Assembly (NCBI GenBank): GCA_963844845.1
Contig: CAWJPW010000008.1
Coordinates: 248,001 to 312,000, forward strand
DNA: 64,000 nucleotides
Direction: 5' to 3'
DNA from: CAWJPW01 sp963844845
GTDB taxonomy: Bacteria; Acidobacteriota; Thermoanaerobaculia; Thermoanaerobaculales; Sulfomarinibacteraceae
This document shows, in pieces, positions 1-8,090 of the stretch (positions are counted from its first letter, which is position 1; every line of letters starts with the position of its first letter). The notes beneath the pieces were generated by a model. It had not been told where the DNA came from, ran no database searches, and was given only the letters and a program-made list of their open reading frames with translations. The translations under genes and the position numbers were made by a program.

Positions 1-1
1 C

Positions 2-295
2 TATCGAACCAACATCGGCATCGTATGGCTGTGGGACACCCCGGTGCAGTTCACCGTGACCGTGTTCAAGGCGGACGGAAGCGAGGCGGGCTCGGGCGTC
101 GTCGCCTTTCCTGAGGCCGGCCTGCAGCAGAAGAGCCTGGAGGCGTTCGGGGTCGGCACGCTGATCGACGGCTACGTGGTCATCTCCAGCTCGGACCCCG
201 ACGCCATCTGGTACGCCTACGGCTCCCGGGTCGACCAGACATCCGGCGACGCGGTCTACCGCCCCGCCAAGAGCCTCGCCACCGACCTTCCATAG
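2..295 (+). CDS. C-terminal end of a secreted or surface protein (partial)
   Basis: The reading frame is open from the window edge to a TAG at 293-295, so only the last 97 or so residues are present; the real start lies upstream. The fragment has alternating beta-strand character and opens with YRTNIGI, followed by a strand-rich stretch ending in a Tyr/Ser-rich tail. This resembles the C-terminal beta-sandwich repeats found on many extracellular proteins of Acidobacteriota-like genomes, which often begin with an RTNLGL-type motif. No catalytic residue is visible. An internal GTG at 44 is possible, but the frame clearly continues 5' of it. Function cannot be assigned from this fragment. Confidence 0.6.
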   Translation, partial: YRTNIGIVWLWDTPVQFTVTVFKADGSEAGSGVVAFPEAGLQQKSLEAFGVGTLIDGYVVISSSDPDAIWYAYGSRVDQTSGDAVYRPAKSLATDLP

Positions 296-702
296 CCGCT
301 GCGGCACTGTTCGCGGGCGCACCCGCATCCGACCGGGAACCCGGAAGCCCTCCAAAGCAGCTGCCGGCAGCTCCCCTTCGTCGCCCGATCTCTCGATGAC
401 CCCCATCGCAACGACGACCACCAGCGACTTCTCCAGGCCGAAGCCCGTCCTCCCGTCACCCGTCGAGCCCCCATGTCTCGCCAGTCTTCGTCGCGAGACC
501 GCGGAGGTGCCCATCAGCATGGTGATTCGACCAAGGAGCCGCCGCAGGCGTAGCAGCGCTACGTCGAGGACGGCGCCGCCGGGAGAAGCGCCGCGATGGC
601 GGGTGCATCCGCGGTCGCAGCAGAAGACTGGCGAGACATGGGGGCGACTGGTAGAATCCCGGGCCGACCGGGTGGTTCTCGCCACCCCGGGAGGTCCTGC
701 CC
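296..702. other. Intergenic stretch holding a family 1 hairpin repeat
   Basis: 407 bp separate the secreted-protein fragment from cysM. Positions 296-466 show no convincing ORF, promoter or terminator. Positions 467-645 are a family 1 inverted-repeat element, listed separately. The last 57 bp contain the cysM ribosome-binding site (GGGAGG at about 689-694). Confidence 0.6.
467..645. repeat. Family 1 hairpin repeat, copy A (179 bp)
   Basis: Perfect 23-bp terminal inverted repeats lie at 467-489 and 623-645 (left arm begins GCCCCCATGTCTCGCCAG). Between them an inner region folds back on itself around the apical hairpin GGCGTAGCAGCGCTACG near 548-563. The interior is clearly homologous to the copies at 7857 and 8091, but the outer arms differ from those copies with the two arms changed together. 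No ORF is present. The structure is compatible with a non-autonomous mobile element or a structured RNA; the two cannot be separated from sequence alone. Confidence 0.8.
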
Positions 703-1599
703 ATGCCCGCGCGATCACTCCTCGACCACATCGGCAACACCCCGCTGCTGCGCCTGCAGCGAATGGTCCCCGAGAAGAGCGCCGCGGTGCTCCTCAAGAT
801 GGAGGCGTGGAATCCATCCGGTTCCCTCAAGGACCGGATCGTCAGGTACATCCTCGAGGACGCCGAGGCGTCCGGGGCACTCCGCCCGGAGCAGGTCATC
901 ACCGATGCCTCGTCGGGGAACACCGGCATCGCGCTGGCCATGGTGGCGGCGGTCAAGGGCTACCGCACGCGCATCTACATGCCGGAGACCAAGTCCATCG
1001 AGCGCCGCAAAATCATGCAGGCATGGGGCACCGAGCTGGTACTCACCACCGGGGCGGATCAGAACTCGCACATCTGGGCGGTGGAGGAGGCGGTGCGGAG
1101 CGATCCGGGGCTCTTCTACCTCAACCAGAACGGCAATTCCGGCAACTGGCGGGCCCATTACCACGGCACCGGCGAGGAGCTCATGGCGCAGACCGGGGGG
1201 CGGCTCGACTGCTTCATCGCCGGAGTGGGGACCGGTGGCGTCCTCATGGGCGTCGGCCGACGCGTCCGCGACGCCGGCCTGACCACTCGTGTGGTCGCGG
1301 TGGAGCCGAGTGACGCACACTCGCGCATCGAGGGCCTGCTGCACTTCGACGGCACCTACGTGCCTCCGATCTGGGACGAGTCCCTGGTGGACGAGCGCCT
1401 CCCGGTCGCGGACGCCAACGCCATCGCCACCGCCCGGCGCCTGGCCCGCGAGGAGGGCATCTTCTGCGGCATCTCCACCGGCGCGACCCTCTTCGTAGCT
1501 CTCGCTGAAGCCGCCCGCCTGGGCCCGGGGCACACGGTGGTAGCTGTGGCCGGCGACCGCGGCGAGCGCTACCTGTCGACCCCACTGGTGGAGGGCTGA
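703..1599 (+). CDS. cysM: Cysteine synthase, CysM type
   Basis: A PLP-dependent beta-replacement enzyme that makes cysteine from O-acetylserine (or O-phosphoserine) and sulfide or thiosulfate, in the cytoplasm. The 298 residues match the usual family length. Visible motifs are IGNTPLLRLQRM (10-21), NPSGSLKDR with the Schiff-base lysine K43, SSGNTGIALAM (70-80), a GVGTGG phosphate-binding loop near 174-179, and a C-terminal DRGERYLST. The EGIFCG and DRGxRYLST motifs favour CysM over CysK. The ATG at 703 follows a GGGAGG box. It is apparently monocistronic: a promoter and terminator unit follows immediately. Confidence 0.9.
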   Translation: MPARSLLDHIGNTPLLRLQRMVPEKSAAVLLKMEAWNPSGSLKDRIVRYILEDAEASGALRPEQVITDASSGNTGIALAMVAAVKGYRTRIYMPETKSIERRKIMQAWGTELVLTTGADQNSHIWAVEEAVRSDPGLFYLNQNGNSGNWRAHYHGTGEELMAQTGGRLDCFIAGVGTGGVLMGVGRRVRDAGLTTRVVAVEPSDAHSRIEGLLHFDGTYVPPIWDESLVDERLPVADANAIATARRLAREEGIFCGISTGATLFVALAEAARLGPGHTVVAVAGDRGERYLSTPLVEG

Positions 1600-1617
1600 A
1601 GCGGCCGCCTTTACGCC

Positions 1618-1645
1618 TTGACACACTCCGACGGGGCGCTACATA
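1618..1645 (+). promoter_or_regulatory. Sigma70-type promoter of the small-RNA unit
   Basis: A perfect -35 box TTGACA at 1618-1623 is followed after 16 bp by TACATA at 1640-1645, about 20 bp after the cysM stop. Transcription would start near 1652 and run into the intrinsic terminator at 1733-1767. Confidence 0.7.
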
Positions 1646-1651
1646 TTGGTG

Positions 1652-1767
1652 ATGTCAGCTGATCGCGGGCGTTACACGGACCTGGCAGCCGCGAGAATAA
1701 CTGCAAAGGTCCGGGCGGGCACACCCGCCATCACGAAATCCCGCATCCGCGGGATTTCGTATTTTTT
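1652..1767 (+). ncRNA. Candidate small structured RNA or attenuated leader, about 115 nt
   Basis: This segment is bounded by a strong promoter and a strong intrinsic terminator and holds no plausible ORF. Foldable parts are a closing helix GTGATG (1649-1654) with CATCAC (1729-1734), a hairpin closed by GGACCT (1678-1683) and AGGTCC (1707-1712), and a short hairpin GGGCGGGCACACCCGCC (1713-1729). The first helix begins at the predicted start site, so either that or the exact start is approximate. It could be a free-standing sRNA, or a leader regulating the methyltransferase gene downstream through the terminator. I do not recognise it as a known family. Confidence 0.5.
1733..1767 (+). terminator. 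Rho-independent terminator
   Basis: A perfect 12-bp stem (ACGAAATCCCGC paired with GCGGGATTTCGT), a 4-nt loop, and then ATTTTTT. It ends the small-RNA unit and may stop read-through from cysM. Confidence 0.9.
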
Positions 1768-1931
1768 CTCGAGAAGGAGCAGGGGCTCCGCGGGGCCGGC
1801 GACCCGTCACATCGGGAGCTCCCCCAGCGGCACCAGCTCAGCGCCTTCCGAGTCAACGCTGGGGGCGTGGATGGGCGGGGGAACCTCGTCACGTCATCAC
1901 CCGAATGGCTCGTCCCTGGTACTGTGTCCCC

Positions 1932-2516
1932 ATGAGCTCCGAAGCCCACGTGCGCTGGTCGGAGGCGCGCCGGGCGGAGCGCCGGCAGCGACGCCTGAAG
2001 CGGTACCGCGCCGGGCTGCGTCCATTCGCCATCGCTGCTCACGAGATCACCAAGGAGCACAACGTCGGCTCCCTGGTCCGCACGGCCCACGCGGCGGCGG
2101 CGCGGGAGGTGCTCCTGGTGGGCGAGCGCGATTGGAACGTGGAGGCTGCGCGCACCGCCGAGCTCTACACCGAGATCGTCCAGCTGCCCGACTCCCGAGC
2201 CCTCCTGGCCCACATCGTCGACCTCGGCTACCAGCTGGTGGCGGTGGAGCTCGACGAGCGCGCGGTGAGCCTGTTCGAGACCCGCTACCCGGAGCGGCCG
2301 TGCTTCCTCATGGGCGCCGAACTGGGTGGTCTGCCGGAGGAGCTCTTGGCTGCCGCCAAGCTGGTCGTGCAGATCCCGCAGTGGGGCCTGGTGCCGTGCC
2401 TCAATCTCGCAGTCGCCGGCTCCATCGTGGTGTACGACTACCTGGCCAAGCTGCAACGTGACGACGCCCTGGATCGGCCCAGCGGCGGCCTGCCCGAAGG
2501 GCCCTCCGAGGGGTGA
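1932..2516 (+). CDS. TrmH/SpoU-family RNA 2'-O-methyltransferase
   Basis: A predicted SAM-dependent SPOUT-class methyltransferase acting on tRNA or rRNA ribose. With the start at 1932 it has 194 residues; an in-frame ATG at 1905 would add nine. The basic N-terminus (residues 11-26, rich in Arg) is followed by SpoU motif 1 (NVGSLVRTA, 44-52), motif 2 (GAELGGLP) and motif 3 (IPQWGLVPCLNLAVAGSIVVYDY region), which form the trefoil-knot cofactor site. The usual Ser-Leu-Asn of motif 3 is Cys-Leu-Asn here. The target nucleotide cannot be read from the sequence. It stands between the small-RNA unit and pal. Confidence 0.85.
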   Translation: MSSEAHVRWSEARRAERRQRRLKRYRAGLRPFAIAAHEITKEHNVGSLVRTAHAAAAREVLLVGERDWNVEAARTAELYTEIVQLPDSRALLAHIVDLGYQLVAVELDERAVSLFETRYPERPCFLMGAELGGLPEELLAAAKLVVQIPQWGLVPCLNLAVAGSIVVYDYLAKLQRDDALDRPSGGLPEGPSEG

Positions 2517-2525
2517 TCCGGCTTT

Positions 2526-2555
2526 CTTGTCATCGACTCAAATGACTGCTAGAGT
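2526..2555 (+). promoter_or_regulatory. Likely promoter of pal-cpoB
   Basis: TTGTCA at 2526-2531 and TAGAGT at 2550-2555 are 18 bp apart, about 22 bp upstream of the pal start. A GAGGAGG ribosome-binding site follows at about 2566-2572. Confidence 0.5.
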
Positions 2556-2577
2556 TATGCGTCCTGAGGAGGCGATC

Positions 2578-3147
2578 ATGAGGCGAACAAACGTGCTCTT
2601 CATCGTGGTTCTGGCGTCCCTGGGCGTCCTCGCGACGGCCTGCTCGACGCGCAAGCCCGTCGCCACCGCGGCGCCCGCCGTCGCGCCGGCGCCACAGCCA
2701 ACCCCCACCCCCATGGCCGAGGAACAGGTCGCTGCGCCCAGCAACGAGCCGGTGCCCTCGGTGGAGGTACATGAGGAGCTCCCGCAGGACCTCCAGGAGC
2801 TCAACCGCCGCGGCTACCTCAAGGACGTCTTCTTCGCCACCGACGAGTACGACCTCACGGCGGAGGCGCGCGAGACCCTGGCCGCCGACGCCGACTGGCT
2901 GCGCAAGCACCCCACCGTCAGGATCCTCATCGAGGGCCATGCCGACGAGCGCAACACCCGCGAGTACAACCTCGCCCTGGGCGAGCGCCGGGCCGCGGCC
3001 GCCCAGCACTACCTCGTCTCGCTGGGCATCGACGCCTCCCGCATCCGGACCATCAGCTACGGCGAGGAGCGGCCCTTCGCCGTGGGGCACGACGAAGCCG
3101 CGTGGCAGCTCAACCGCCGCTCGCACTTCGTCATCGTCGCCCGCTAG
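2578..3147 (+). CDS. pal: Peptidoglycan-associated lipoprotein Pal
   Basis: An outer-membrane lipoprotein that tethers the outer membrane to peptidoglycan as part of the Tol-Pal system. The 189 residues begin with a lipoprotein signal ending in the lipobox LATAC (Cys22), then a Pro/Ala-rich linker, then an OmpA-like domain from about residue 80 to the end. The OmpA motifs are clear: the DERN and NLALGERRA peptidoglycan-binding segment, and ISYGEERP. The ATG at 2578 is chosen because it is preceded by GAGGAGG and starts the signal peptide. cpoB follows 9 bp later; tolQRAB are not in the window. Confidence 0.93.
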   Translation: MRRTNVLFIVVLASLGVLATACSTRKPVATAAPAVAPAPQPTPTPMAEEQVAAPSNEPVPSVEVHEELPQDLQELNRRGYLKDVFFATDEYDLTAEARETLAADADWLRKHPTVRILIEGHADERNTREYNLALGERRAAAAQHYLVSLGIDASRIRTISYGEERPFAVGHDEAAWQLNRRSHFVIVAR

Positions 3148-3156
3148 GAGGCCGCC

Positions 3157-4011
3157 GTGCGCGCCTGGCTCCCTCTCGTCCTCATCCTGCCCCTGGCCGC
3201 CTGTACCACCCAGGAGGACATGGCACTCCTGCACCGGGAGATCACCGACGTCCAGCGCCAGGTCCAGCAGATGCAACAGCAAACCCTCGACAAGTCCGAC
3301 CTGGCATCGATGAACCAGCGGCTCCAGGAGCAGACCGACAAGACCCTGCGCTCCAACGCCGACCTGGGCCTCCGGGTGGACAAGCTCCAGGAGCAGATCG
3401 AGGCGCTCCACGCCAGCCTCGAGCTGACCACCCGCCAGCTTTCGAGCATCGCCCAGGAGCTGGCCGCGGCGCGTGCGGGCATAGCTGGCCGGCCGACGCT
3501 GCCACCGGTGACGGTAGCGCCCAACCCCGGCGCCGCGCCGGGGTCGTCCCCCGGCAACGCAGCCGCTCCCCAGCCCGGCGAAGGCGAGGGCGCCACAGCA
3601 GCGTCACCCGGCACCGAGACCTCGAGCACACCGGAGGAGCTCTACCGCAGCGCCTACGAGGACTACATGCGCGGCAACTACGACCTCGCCGCCCAGGGCT
3701 TTGCGGAGTACCTCCGCCGTTTCCCCGGAAGCGACCTCGCCGACAACGCCCAGTACTGGATCGGCGAGTGTTATGATGCGCAGGACAAGGAGCAGGAGGC
3801 CCTCGAGGCCTTCTCGCAGGTTTTGGAGAAGTACCCCGCCAGCGACAAGGCGGCGGCTGCCCAGCTCAAAAAGGGGCTGGTCTACCTGAAGATGGGGGAC
3901 CAGGGGCAGGCCGTGGTCAATCTTCAGTACGTGGTCTACGAGCACCCCGGCACCAAGGAGGCCGACCTCGCCCGCGAAAAGCTGAAGTCGCTGGGCATCA
4001 CCATCCGCTAG
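3157..4011 (+). CDS. cpoB: Cell division coordinator CpoB (YbgF)
   Basis: A periplasmic or lipid-anchored partner of Tol-Pal that coordinates outer-membrane constriction with septal wall synthesis in proteobacteria. The 284 residues start at a GTG. A short signal with lipobox LAAC puts the cysteine at residue 16. Residues of about 20-110 form a Gln-rich coiled coil, followed by a Pro/Gly/Ala linker and about three TPR repeats (AYEDYMRGNYDLAAQGF and so on) to the C-terminus. The N-terminal coiled coil plus TPR layout is the family layout; a lipobox is not universal in the family. It is probably co-transcribed with pal. Confidence 0.9.
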   Translation: MRAWLPLVLILPLAACTTQEDMALLHREITDVQRQVQQMQQQTLDKSDLASMNQRLQEQTDKTLRSNADLGLRVDKLQEQIEALHASLELTTRQLSSIAQELAAARAGIAGRPTLPPVTVAPNPGAAPGSSPGNAAAPQPGEGEGATAASPGTETSSTPEELYRSAYEDYMRGNYDLAAQGFAEYLRRFPGSDLADNAQYWIGECYDAQDKEQEALEAFSQVLEKYPASDKAAAAQLKKGLVYLKMGDQGQAVVNLQYVVYEHPGTKEADLAREKLKSLGITIR

Positions 4012-4063
4012 GAAAGGCCCCAAAGGGGCGCTTGACCTGGACGAGCCAAGGAGACCGGAGAGT

Positions 4064-4354
4064 ATGGCGACGATCAAGGGAACCAAGAAGCAGGCGCGCA
4101 AGCGGCACCGGCAGTCGCTGGAGCGTCGGATGCGCAACAAGGCGGTGCGCACCCGCGTGCGCAGCCAGATCCGCAGGATGCGCGAGGCCATCGCCGCCGG
4201 CGACGCCGAGCAGGTGAAGCAGCTGCTGCCCGAGACCATGTCGGTCATCGACGTGGGCTGGCGCAAGGGCGTGATCCACCGCAACACCGCGTCGCGCTAC
4301 AAGGCGCGCGTCACGCGTCAGGCCCAGGCGGTTCTGGCGGCCAAGGACGCGTAG
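4064..4354 (+). CDS. rpsT: 30S ribosomal protein S20
   Basis: A primary 16S rRNA-binding protein. The 96 residues are strongly basic and helical, beginning MATIKGTKKQARKRHRQS, then RMRNKAVRTRVRSQIRRM, with the usual C-terminal KGVIHRNTASRYKARV segment. Length is slightly above the usual 85-90. A GGAGA box lies upstream. purC starts 4 bp after its stop, so the two are likely cotranscribed. Confidence 0.95.
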   Translation: MATIKGTKKQARKRHRQSLERRMRNKAVRTRVRSQIRRMREAIAAGDAEQVKQLLPETMSVIDVGWRKGVIHRNTASRYKARVTRQAQAVLAAKDA

Positions 4355-4358
4355 AGTC

Positions 4359-5267
4359 ATGGCTGGCGCGCTGCTCACCACCTCCATCGAGCAGGGGCGG
4401 CTGGTGAGCCGCGGCAAGGTTCGCGACATCTACGCGACCGACGACGCGCTGATCCTGGTCGCCACCGACCGGATCAGCGCGTTCGACTGCGTGCTTTCAC
4501 CAGGCGTCCCCGGCCGAGGCGTGATCCTCACCCAGCTGTCCAACTTCTGGTTCCGGCGATTCGCGGCGAGCGTGCCCAACCATCTTCTCGCCACCCGCTT
4601 GGAGGACTTCCCCGAGCCGTTTCGCTCGCACCCGGAGCTCGCCGGACGAAGCGTGCTGGCCCAACGCCTGGAGCCGATCCCGGTGGAGTGTGTGGCACGG
4701 GGCTACCTGGCGGGATCTGGCTGGAAGGAATACCTGGCGTCGGGCCGGGTGTGCGGCATCCCGCTCCCTGCGGACCTCCGCGAGTCCGACCGCCTTCCCG
4801 AGCCCATCTTCACCCCGGCCACCAAGGCCACGACCGGTCACGACGAGAACATCGCCTTCGACCGGATGGTGGAGATCGTCGGCAGCGACACCGCCGAGGC
4901 CCTGCGGAGTCTGACCCTGCGCCTGTATCGCGAGGCCGCCGAGTACGCCGCCGAGCGCGGCATCCTCATCGCCGACACCAAGTTCGAGTTCGGCTTCGAC
5001 CGCTCGCGCCGGATCGTGTGGATGGACGAGGCCCTCACCCCGGACTCCTCTCGTTTCTGGCCGGCGGACGCCTACCAACCGGGGCGCTCCCAGCCCTCGT
5101 TTGACAAGCAGTTCGTCCGCGACTGGCTTGAGGAGAGCGACTGGGACAAGACCCCACCGGCGCCCCATCTCCCCGATGAGGTGGTAGACGGAACCCTCGA
5201 TCGGTACCGGCAGGCATACCGGCTGCTCACCGGCGAGGACGTCGAGGCGGCGCCTCCAGCGAGCTGA
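4359..5267 (+). CDS. purC: Phosphoribosylaminoimidazole-succinocarboxamide synthase
   Basis: SAICAR synthetase, which joins aspartate to CAIR with ATP in de novo purine synthesis. At 302 residues it is the longer form found in yeast and many bacteria. Signature stretches are GKVRDIY (20-26), TDRISAFD, the PVECVARGYLAGSGWKEY region, and the C-terminal LIADTKFEFGFD and DEALTPDSSRFWP motifs that hold substrate and metal ligands. It follows rpsT directly. The other purine gene in the window, purN, is 40 kb away. Confidence 0.95.
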   Translation: MAGALLTTSIEQGRLVSRGKVRDIYATDDALILVATDRISAFDCVLSPGVPGRGVILTQLSNFWFRRFAASVPNHLLATRLEDFPEPFRSHPELAGRSVLAQRLEPIPVECVARGYLAGSGWKEYLASGRVCGIPLPADLRESDRLPEPIFTPATKATTGHDENIAFDRMVEIVGSDTAEALRSLTLRLYREAAEYAAERGILIADTKFEFGFDRSRRIVWMDEALTPDSSRFWPADAYQPGRSQPSFDKQFVRDWLEESDWDKTPPAPHLPDEVVDGTLDRYRQAYRLLTGEDVEAAPPAS

Positions 5268-5294
5268 TTCCATTCTTTCGGAGGAGCGAGGAGC

Positions 5295-7379
5295 ATGACG
5301 ATTCCCACCGCGAACCTGCGTAACGTGGCCCTCATCGGCCACTCCGACACCGGCAAGACCAGCCTGGTGTCGGCGCTTCTCTTCGACAGCGGCACTTTGA
5401 ACCGCTTCGCCAAGGTCGACGACGGTCACGCCGTCACCGACTTCGACGAGGACGAGGTGGAGCGCAAGATCACCATCAACACCGCGCTCGCCCACTTCGA
5501 GCACCGCGGCGTCAAGGTCAACCTCATCGACACCCCCGGTTACAGCATCTTCACCACCGACGCCGTCCAAGGGCTGCGGGTGGCCGACACCGCGCTCATG
5601 ATGGTGTCGGCGGTGTCCGGCATCGAGGTGCAGACGGAGAAGCTGTGGCGGGTGGCGGCCGACAACGGCCTGCCCTGCCTCGTCGGCGTCAACCTCATGG
5701 ACCGCGACCGCGCGTCCTTCCAGCGTACCGTCGATGCGCTGCAGAAGAAGTTTGGGCGCGAGGTCATCGCGCTGCAGCTGCCCATCGGCGAGGAGAGCAG
5801 CTTCACGGGCGTGGTCGATCTCGTGAGCGGCACGGCCACGACCTGGCCCCACGACGAGAGCGGCACCGCGACGCAGGGTGAGATCCCGGCCGACATGGCC
5901 GACGCCGTGTCCGCCGCCCGCGAAGCCCTCATGGAGATGGTGGCCGAGCAGGACGAGCAGCTCATGGAGGCATACCTCGAGGCCGGCGAGCTGGAGGGCG
6001 AGAGCTTCCGCAAGGGCCTTGCGAAGGCCATCCGCAGCCGTGGCCTGTTCCCGGTGTTCGCCCTGGCGGCGGGCAAGAACATGGCGGTGCAACCCCTCAT
6101 GGACGCCTTCGTCGACCTGGTGCCCGCCCCCGACTGGCGGCCGGTGCCCGTACGTACCCCCGCCGGTGAGGAGCTCGAGCTGGACGTGGCCGACGGCGAG
6201 CCGCTGGCGGCCTACGTCTTCAAGACCTTCTCGGACCCCTACGCCGGACGCATCTCGCTGATGCGCCTGTTCACCGGCGCCCTCACCCCGGATGCCTCGG
6301 CCGTCAACCCCGAACGCGATGTCACCGAGCGCTTCGGCGGTCTCTCGGTGATGCAGGGGAAGGAGCTCCAGCAGGTCGAAGGTCTGGCGGCAGGCGACCT
6401 GGCGGCGGTGCCCAAGCTCAAGGAGACGCATACCGGCGACAGCCTCGCCGCGGCCAACCGCCTGGTGATCGTCCCCGCCGCGCACATCCCCGAGCCAGCC
6501 ATCAGCTTCGCCTTGGAGCCCAAGTCCAAGGGCGACGAGGACAAGCTCTTCTCGGCCCTGGCACGGATCCGGGACGAAGACCCCACCATCTCGGTGGGCC
6601 GCGATCCCCAGACCCACGAGCTGCTCATCTCGGGCGCCGGCCAGCTCCACGTGGAGGTGGTGGTGGGCCGCCTCAAGAAGCGCTACAAGGTCGACGTGGT
6701 GCTGCACCAGCCCAAGGTGCCCTACCGCGAGACCCTCACCGCCACCGCGGAGGCCACCGCCCGCCACAAGAAGCAGACCGGTGGCCACGGCCAGTTCGCA
6801 GAGTGCAAGATCCGCCTCGAGCCGCAGGCACGCGGCGAAGGCTACGAGTTCCTGGACAAGATCTTCGGCGGCTCCATCTCGCAAGGCTACCGGCCGGCGG
6901 TGGACAAGGGTATCCAGGAGGCCGCGGCGCGTGGCTTCCTCGCCGGGTACCCGGTGGTGGACTTCAAGGTCGTGCTCCTGGATGGTAAGGAGCACCCGGT
7001 GGACTCTTCGGAGATGGCCTTCAAGATCGCCGGCCGCAAGGCCTTCCGCGAGTGCATGAAGAACGCTCGTCCGACCATGCTCGAGCCGATCATGCGGGTG
7101 GACGTCTATACCCCGGACGAGTTCATGGGCGACGTCATGGGCGACCTCAACTCCCGCCGCGGCCGCGTGCAGGGAATGGACACGGAGGAGGGAACCACCA
7201 CCATCCGCTCCCTGGTGCCGCTGGCCGAGGTGCTCACCTACGCTCCCACCCTGCGCTCCATCACCGGCGGCCGCGCCGACTACCACATGGAAGCCTCGCA
7301 CTATGACGAGGTTCCCAAGCAGCTCCAGGAGAAGATCATCGCCGCCTCGAAGCTCGAAGAGGAAGAAGAGGACGAGTAG
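5295..7379 (+). CDS. Elongation factor G-like GTPase (FusA2 type)
   Basis: A 694-residue translational GTPase with the five-domain EF-G architecture. It is the divergent paralogue class related to mycobacterial FusA2 rather than canonical EF-G. G1 is GHSDTGKT (15-22) instead of AHIDAGKT; the switch I core reads ERKITI; G3 is DTPGYSIF near residue 79; G4 is NLMD near 133, where canonical EF-G has NKMD. The C-terminal half keeps domain IV and V patterns such as GGHGQFAECKIRLEP and DVMGDLNSRRGRVQGM. A good GGAGGAGCGAGG box precedes the ATG. A role in ribosome recycling or stress is inferred. A strong terminator follows. Confidence 0.9.
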   Translation: MTIPTANLRNVALIGHSDTGKTSLVSALLFDSGTLNRFAKVDDGHAVTDFDEDEVERKITINTALAHFEHRGVKVNLIDTPGYSIFTTDAVQGLRVADTALMMVSAVSGIEVQTEKLWRVAADNGLPCLVGVNLMDRDRASFQRTVDALQKKFGREVIALQLPIGEESSFTGVVDLVSGTATTWPHDESGTATQGEIPADMADAVSAAREALMEMVAEQDEQLMEAYLEAGELEGESFRKGLAKAIRSRGLFPVFALAAGKNMAVQPLMDAFVDLVPAPDWRPVPVRTPAGEELELDVADGEPLAAYVFKTFSDPYAGRISLMRLFTGALTPDASAVNPERDVTERFGGLSVMQGKELQQVEGLAAGDLAAVPKLKETHTGDSLAAANRLVIVPAAHIPEPAISFALEPKSKGDEDKLFSALARIRDEDPTISVGRDPQTHELLISGAGQLHVEVVVGRLKKRYKVDVVLHQPKVPYRETLTATAEATARHKKQTGGHGQFAECKIRLEPQARGEGYEFLDKIFGGSISQGYRPAVDKGIQEAAARGFLAGYPVVDFKVVLLDGKEHPVDSSEMAFKIAGRKAFRECMKNARPTMLEPIMRVDVYTPDEFMGDVMGDLNSRRGRVQGMDTEEGTTTIRSLVPLAEVLTYAPTLRSITGGRADYHMEASHYDEVPKQLQEKIIAASKLEEEEEDE

Positions 7380-7420
7380 CTCCTGCCGCGAGCACGACCG
7401 CAGAGCGAAGAGACGCAAGA

Positions 7421-7450
7421 GGGCCCGGCGCAACGCGCCGGGCCCTTTTC
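7421..7450 (+). terminator. Rho-independent terminator after the EF-G-like gene
   Basis: A GGGCCCGGCG/CGCCGGGCCC stem with a short loop, followed by TTTTC. It closes the rpsT-purC-EF-G transcript 42 bp after the stop. Confidence 0.9.
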
Positions 7451-7539
7451 AGCTCGTGCGGCGGACCGTTGAGGAAGGACGGAGCCCGAGGCCGGCTGCC
7501 CCTCCGGTCCCGGTCCCGGTCACGGTCACGGCCGCGGCC

Positions 7540-7820
7540 ACCGCCCCGGTTGCTGATGCTCCCGACACCGGCTCCCGGGCGGCACAGCCGCCGGGCGGCG
7601 CGGTCTCGGGGGCGGCAGCGGCACCGGCTGGGAGACGGCAGCGAGGCCGCCCCCGGGCCCCGGCGCCGAGTCGCCTGCGTCGTCGTTCGAGGGCACTAAT
7701 CCGAGCGGAGTACCCGCGGATTGCCACCCATGGCATTTCCCGCAGGGGCGCTTCGAGTGAGAAGACGTTCCCGGGAAGATGCCATGGGTGGCACGTCCCG
7801 CCGAGGGAGACCTGCTCCGG
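7540..7820 (-). repeat. Family 2 structured repeat, copy C
   Basis: Read on the minus strand from about 7820 down to 7540, this matches the copies at 55120-55400 and 58270-58510 over about 280 bp. Shared blocks include a CGGCGGG..GTGCC opening, hairpin P1 (here CATGGCAT..ATGCCATG), a GGCGACTCGGCG block, hairpin P2 built on a GCCCGGGGGCGGC arm, and a final GCCGCCCGGGAGCCGGTG block. P1 arms differ from the other copies but still pair. It carries no credible ORF. The 3' boundary runs into a low-complexity GGGACC-type tract and is approximate. Confidence 0.75.
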
Positions 7821-7856
7821 GGCGGCCTCGGCCTCCTGTCTCCTCCCATCTCACAA

Positions 7857-7990
7857 GCCCGCGGGTCTCGGTGATCTTCGTCGCGAGACCGCGGAGGCGC
7901 CGGTCAGCGTGGTGATCCGACCAAGGCGGAACCGGAGGCGTAGCCCAGCTACGTCGCAGGCAGCGCCGCCGGGAGAAGCGCCACAATGGC
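7857..7990. repeat. Family 1 hairpin repeat, copy B (right arm missing)
   Basis: The left end GCCCGCGGGTCTCG (7857-7870), the CTTCGTCGCGAGACCGC block and the apical hairpin GGCGTAGCCCAGCTACG (about 7938-7954) match copy C at 8091. Similarity stops after GGGAGAAGCGCC near 7983-7990 and no matching right arm is found. It appears to be a 3'-truncated copy. Confidence 0.7.
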
Positions 7991-8090
7991 CTCCTCCGCC
8001 CCCGGCATCGCCCTCACAGGAAGGACCGGCGTCCTCCGAGTCCCCGGACCACCTCCCTCGTCCCCCTCCTCCTCTCCCCCCGGTTCCCAA

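Noticed and set aside
1652..1767. GEMM (cyclic di-GMP-I) riboswitch
   Set aside because: A GCAAAGG and a GCGAGA loop give a vague resemblance, but the paired GGGCAAACC receptor and spacing are not there. Kept only as an unassigned RNA candidate.
4497..7433. A 978-codon open frame on the minus strand across purC and the EF-G-like gene
   Set aside because: It is antisense to two well-conserved genes; its Gly/Leu/His/Val-rich composition is the usual mirror of high-GC coding DNA and it has no recognisable domain.
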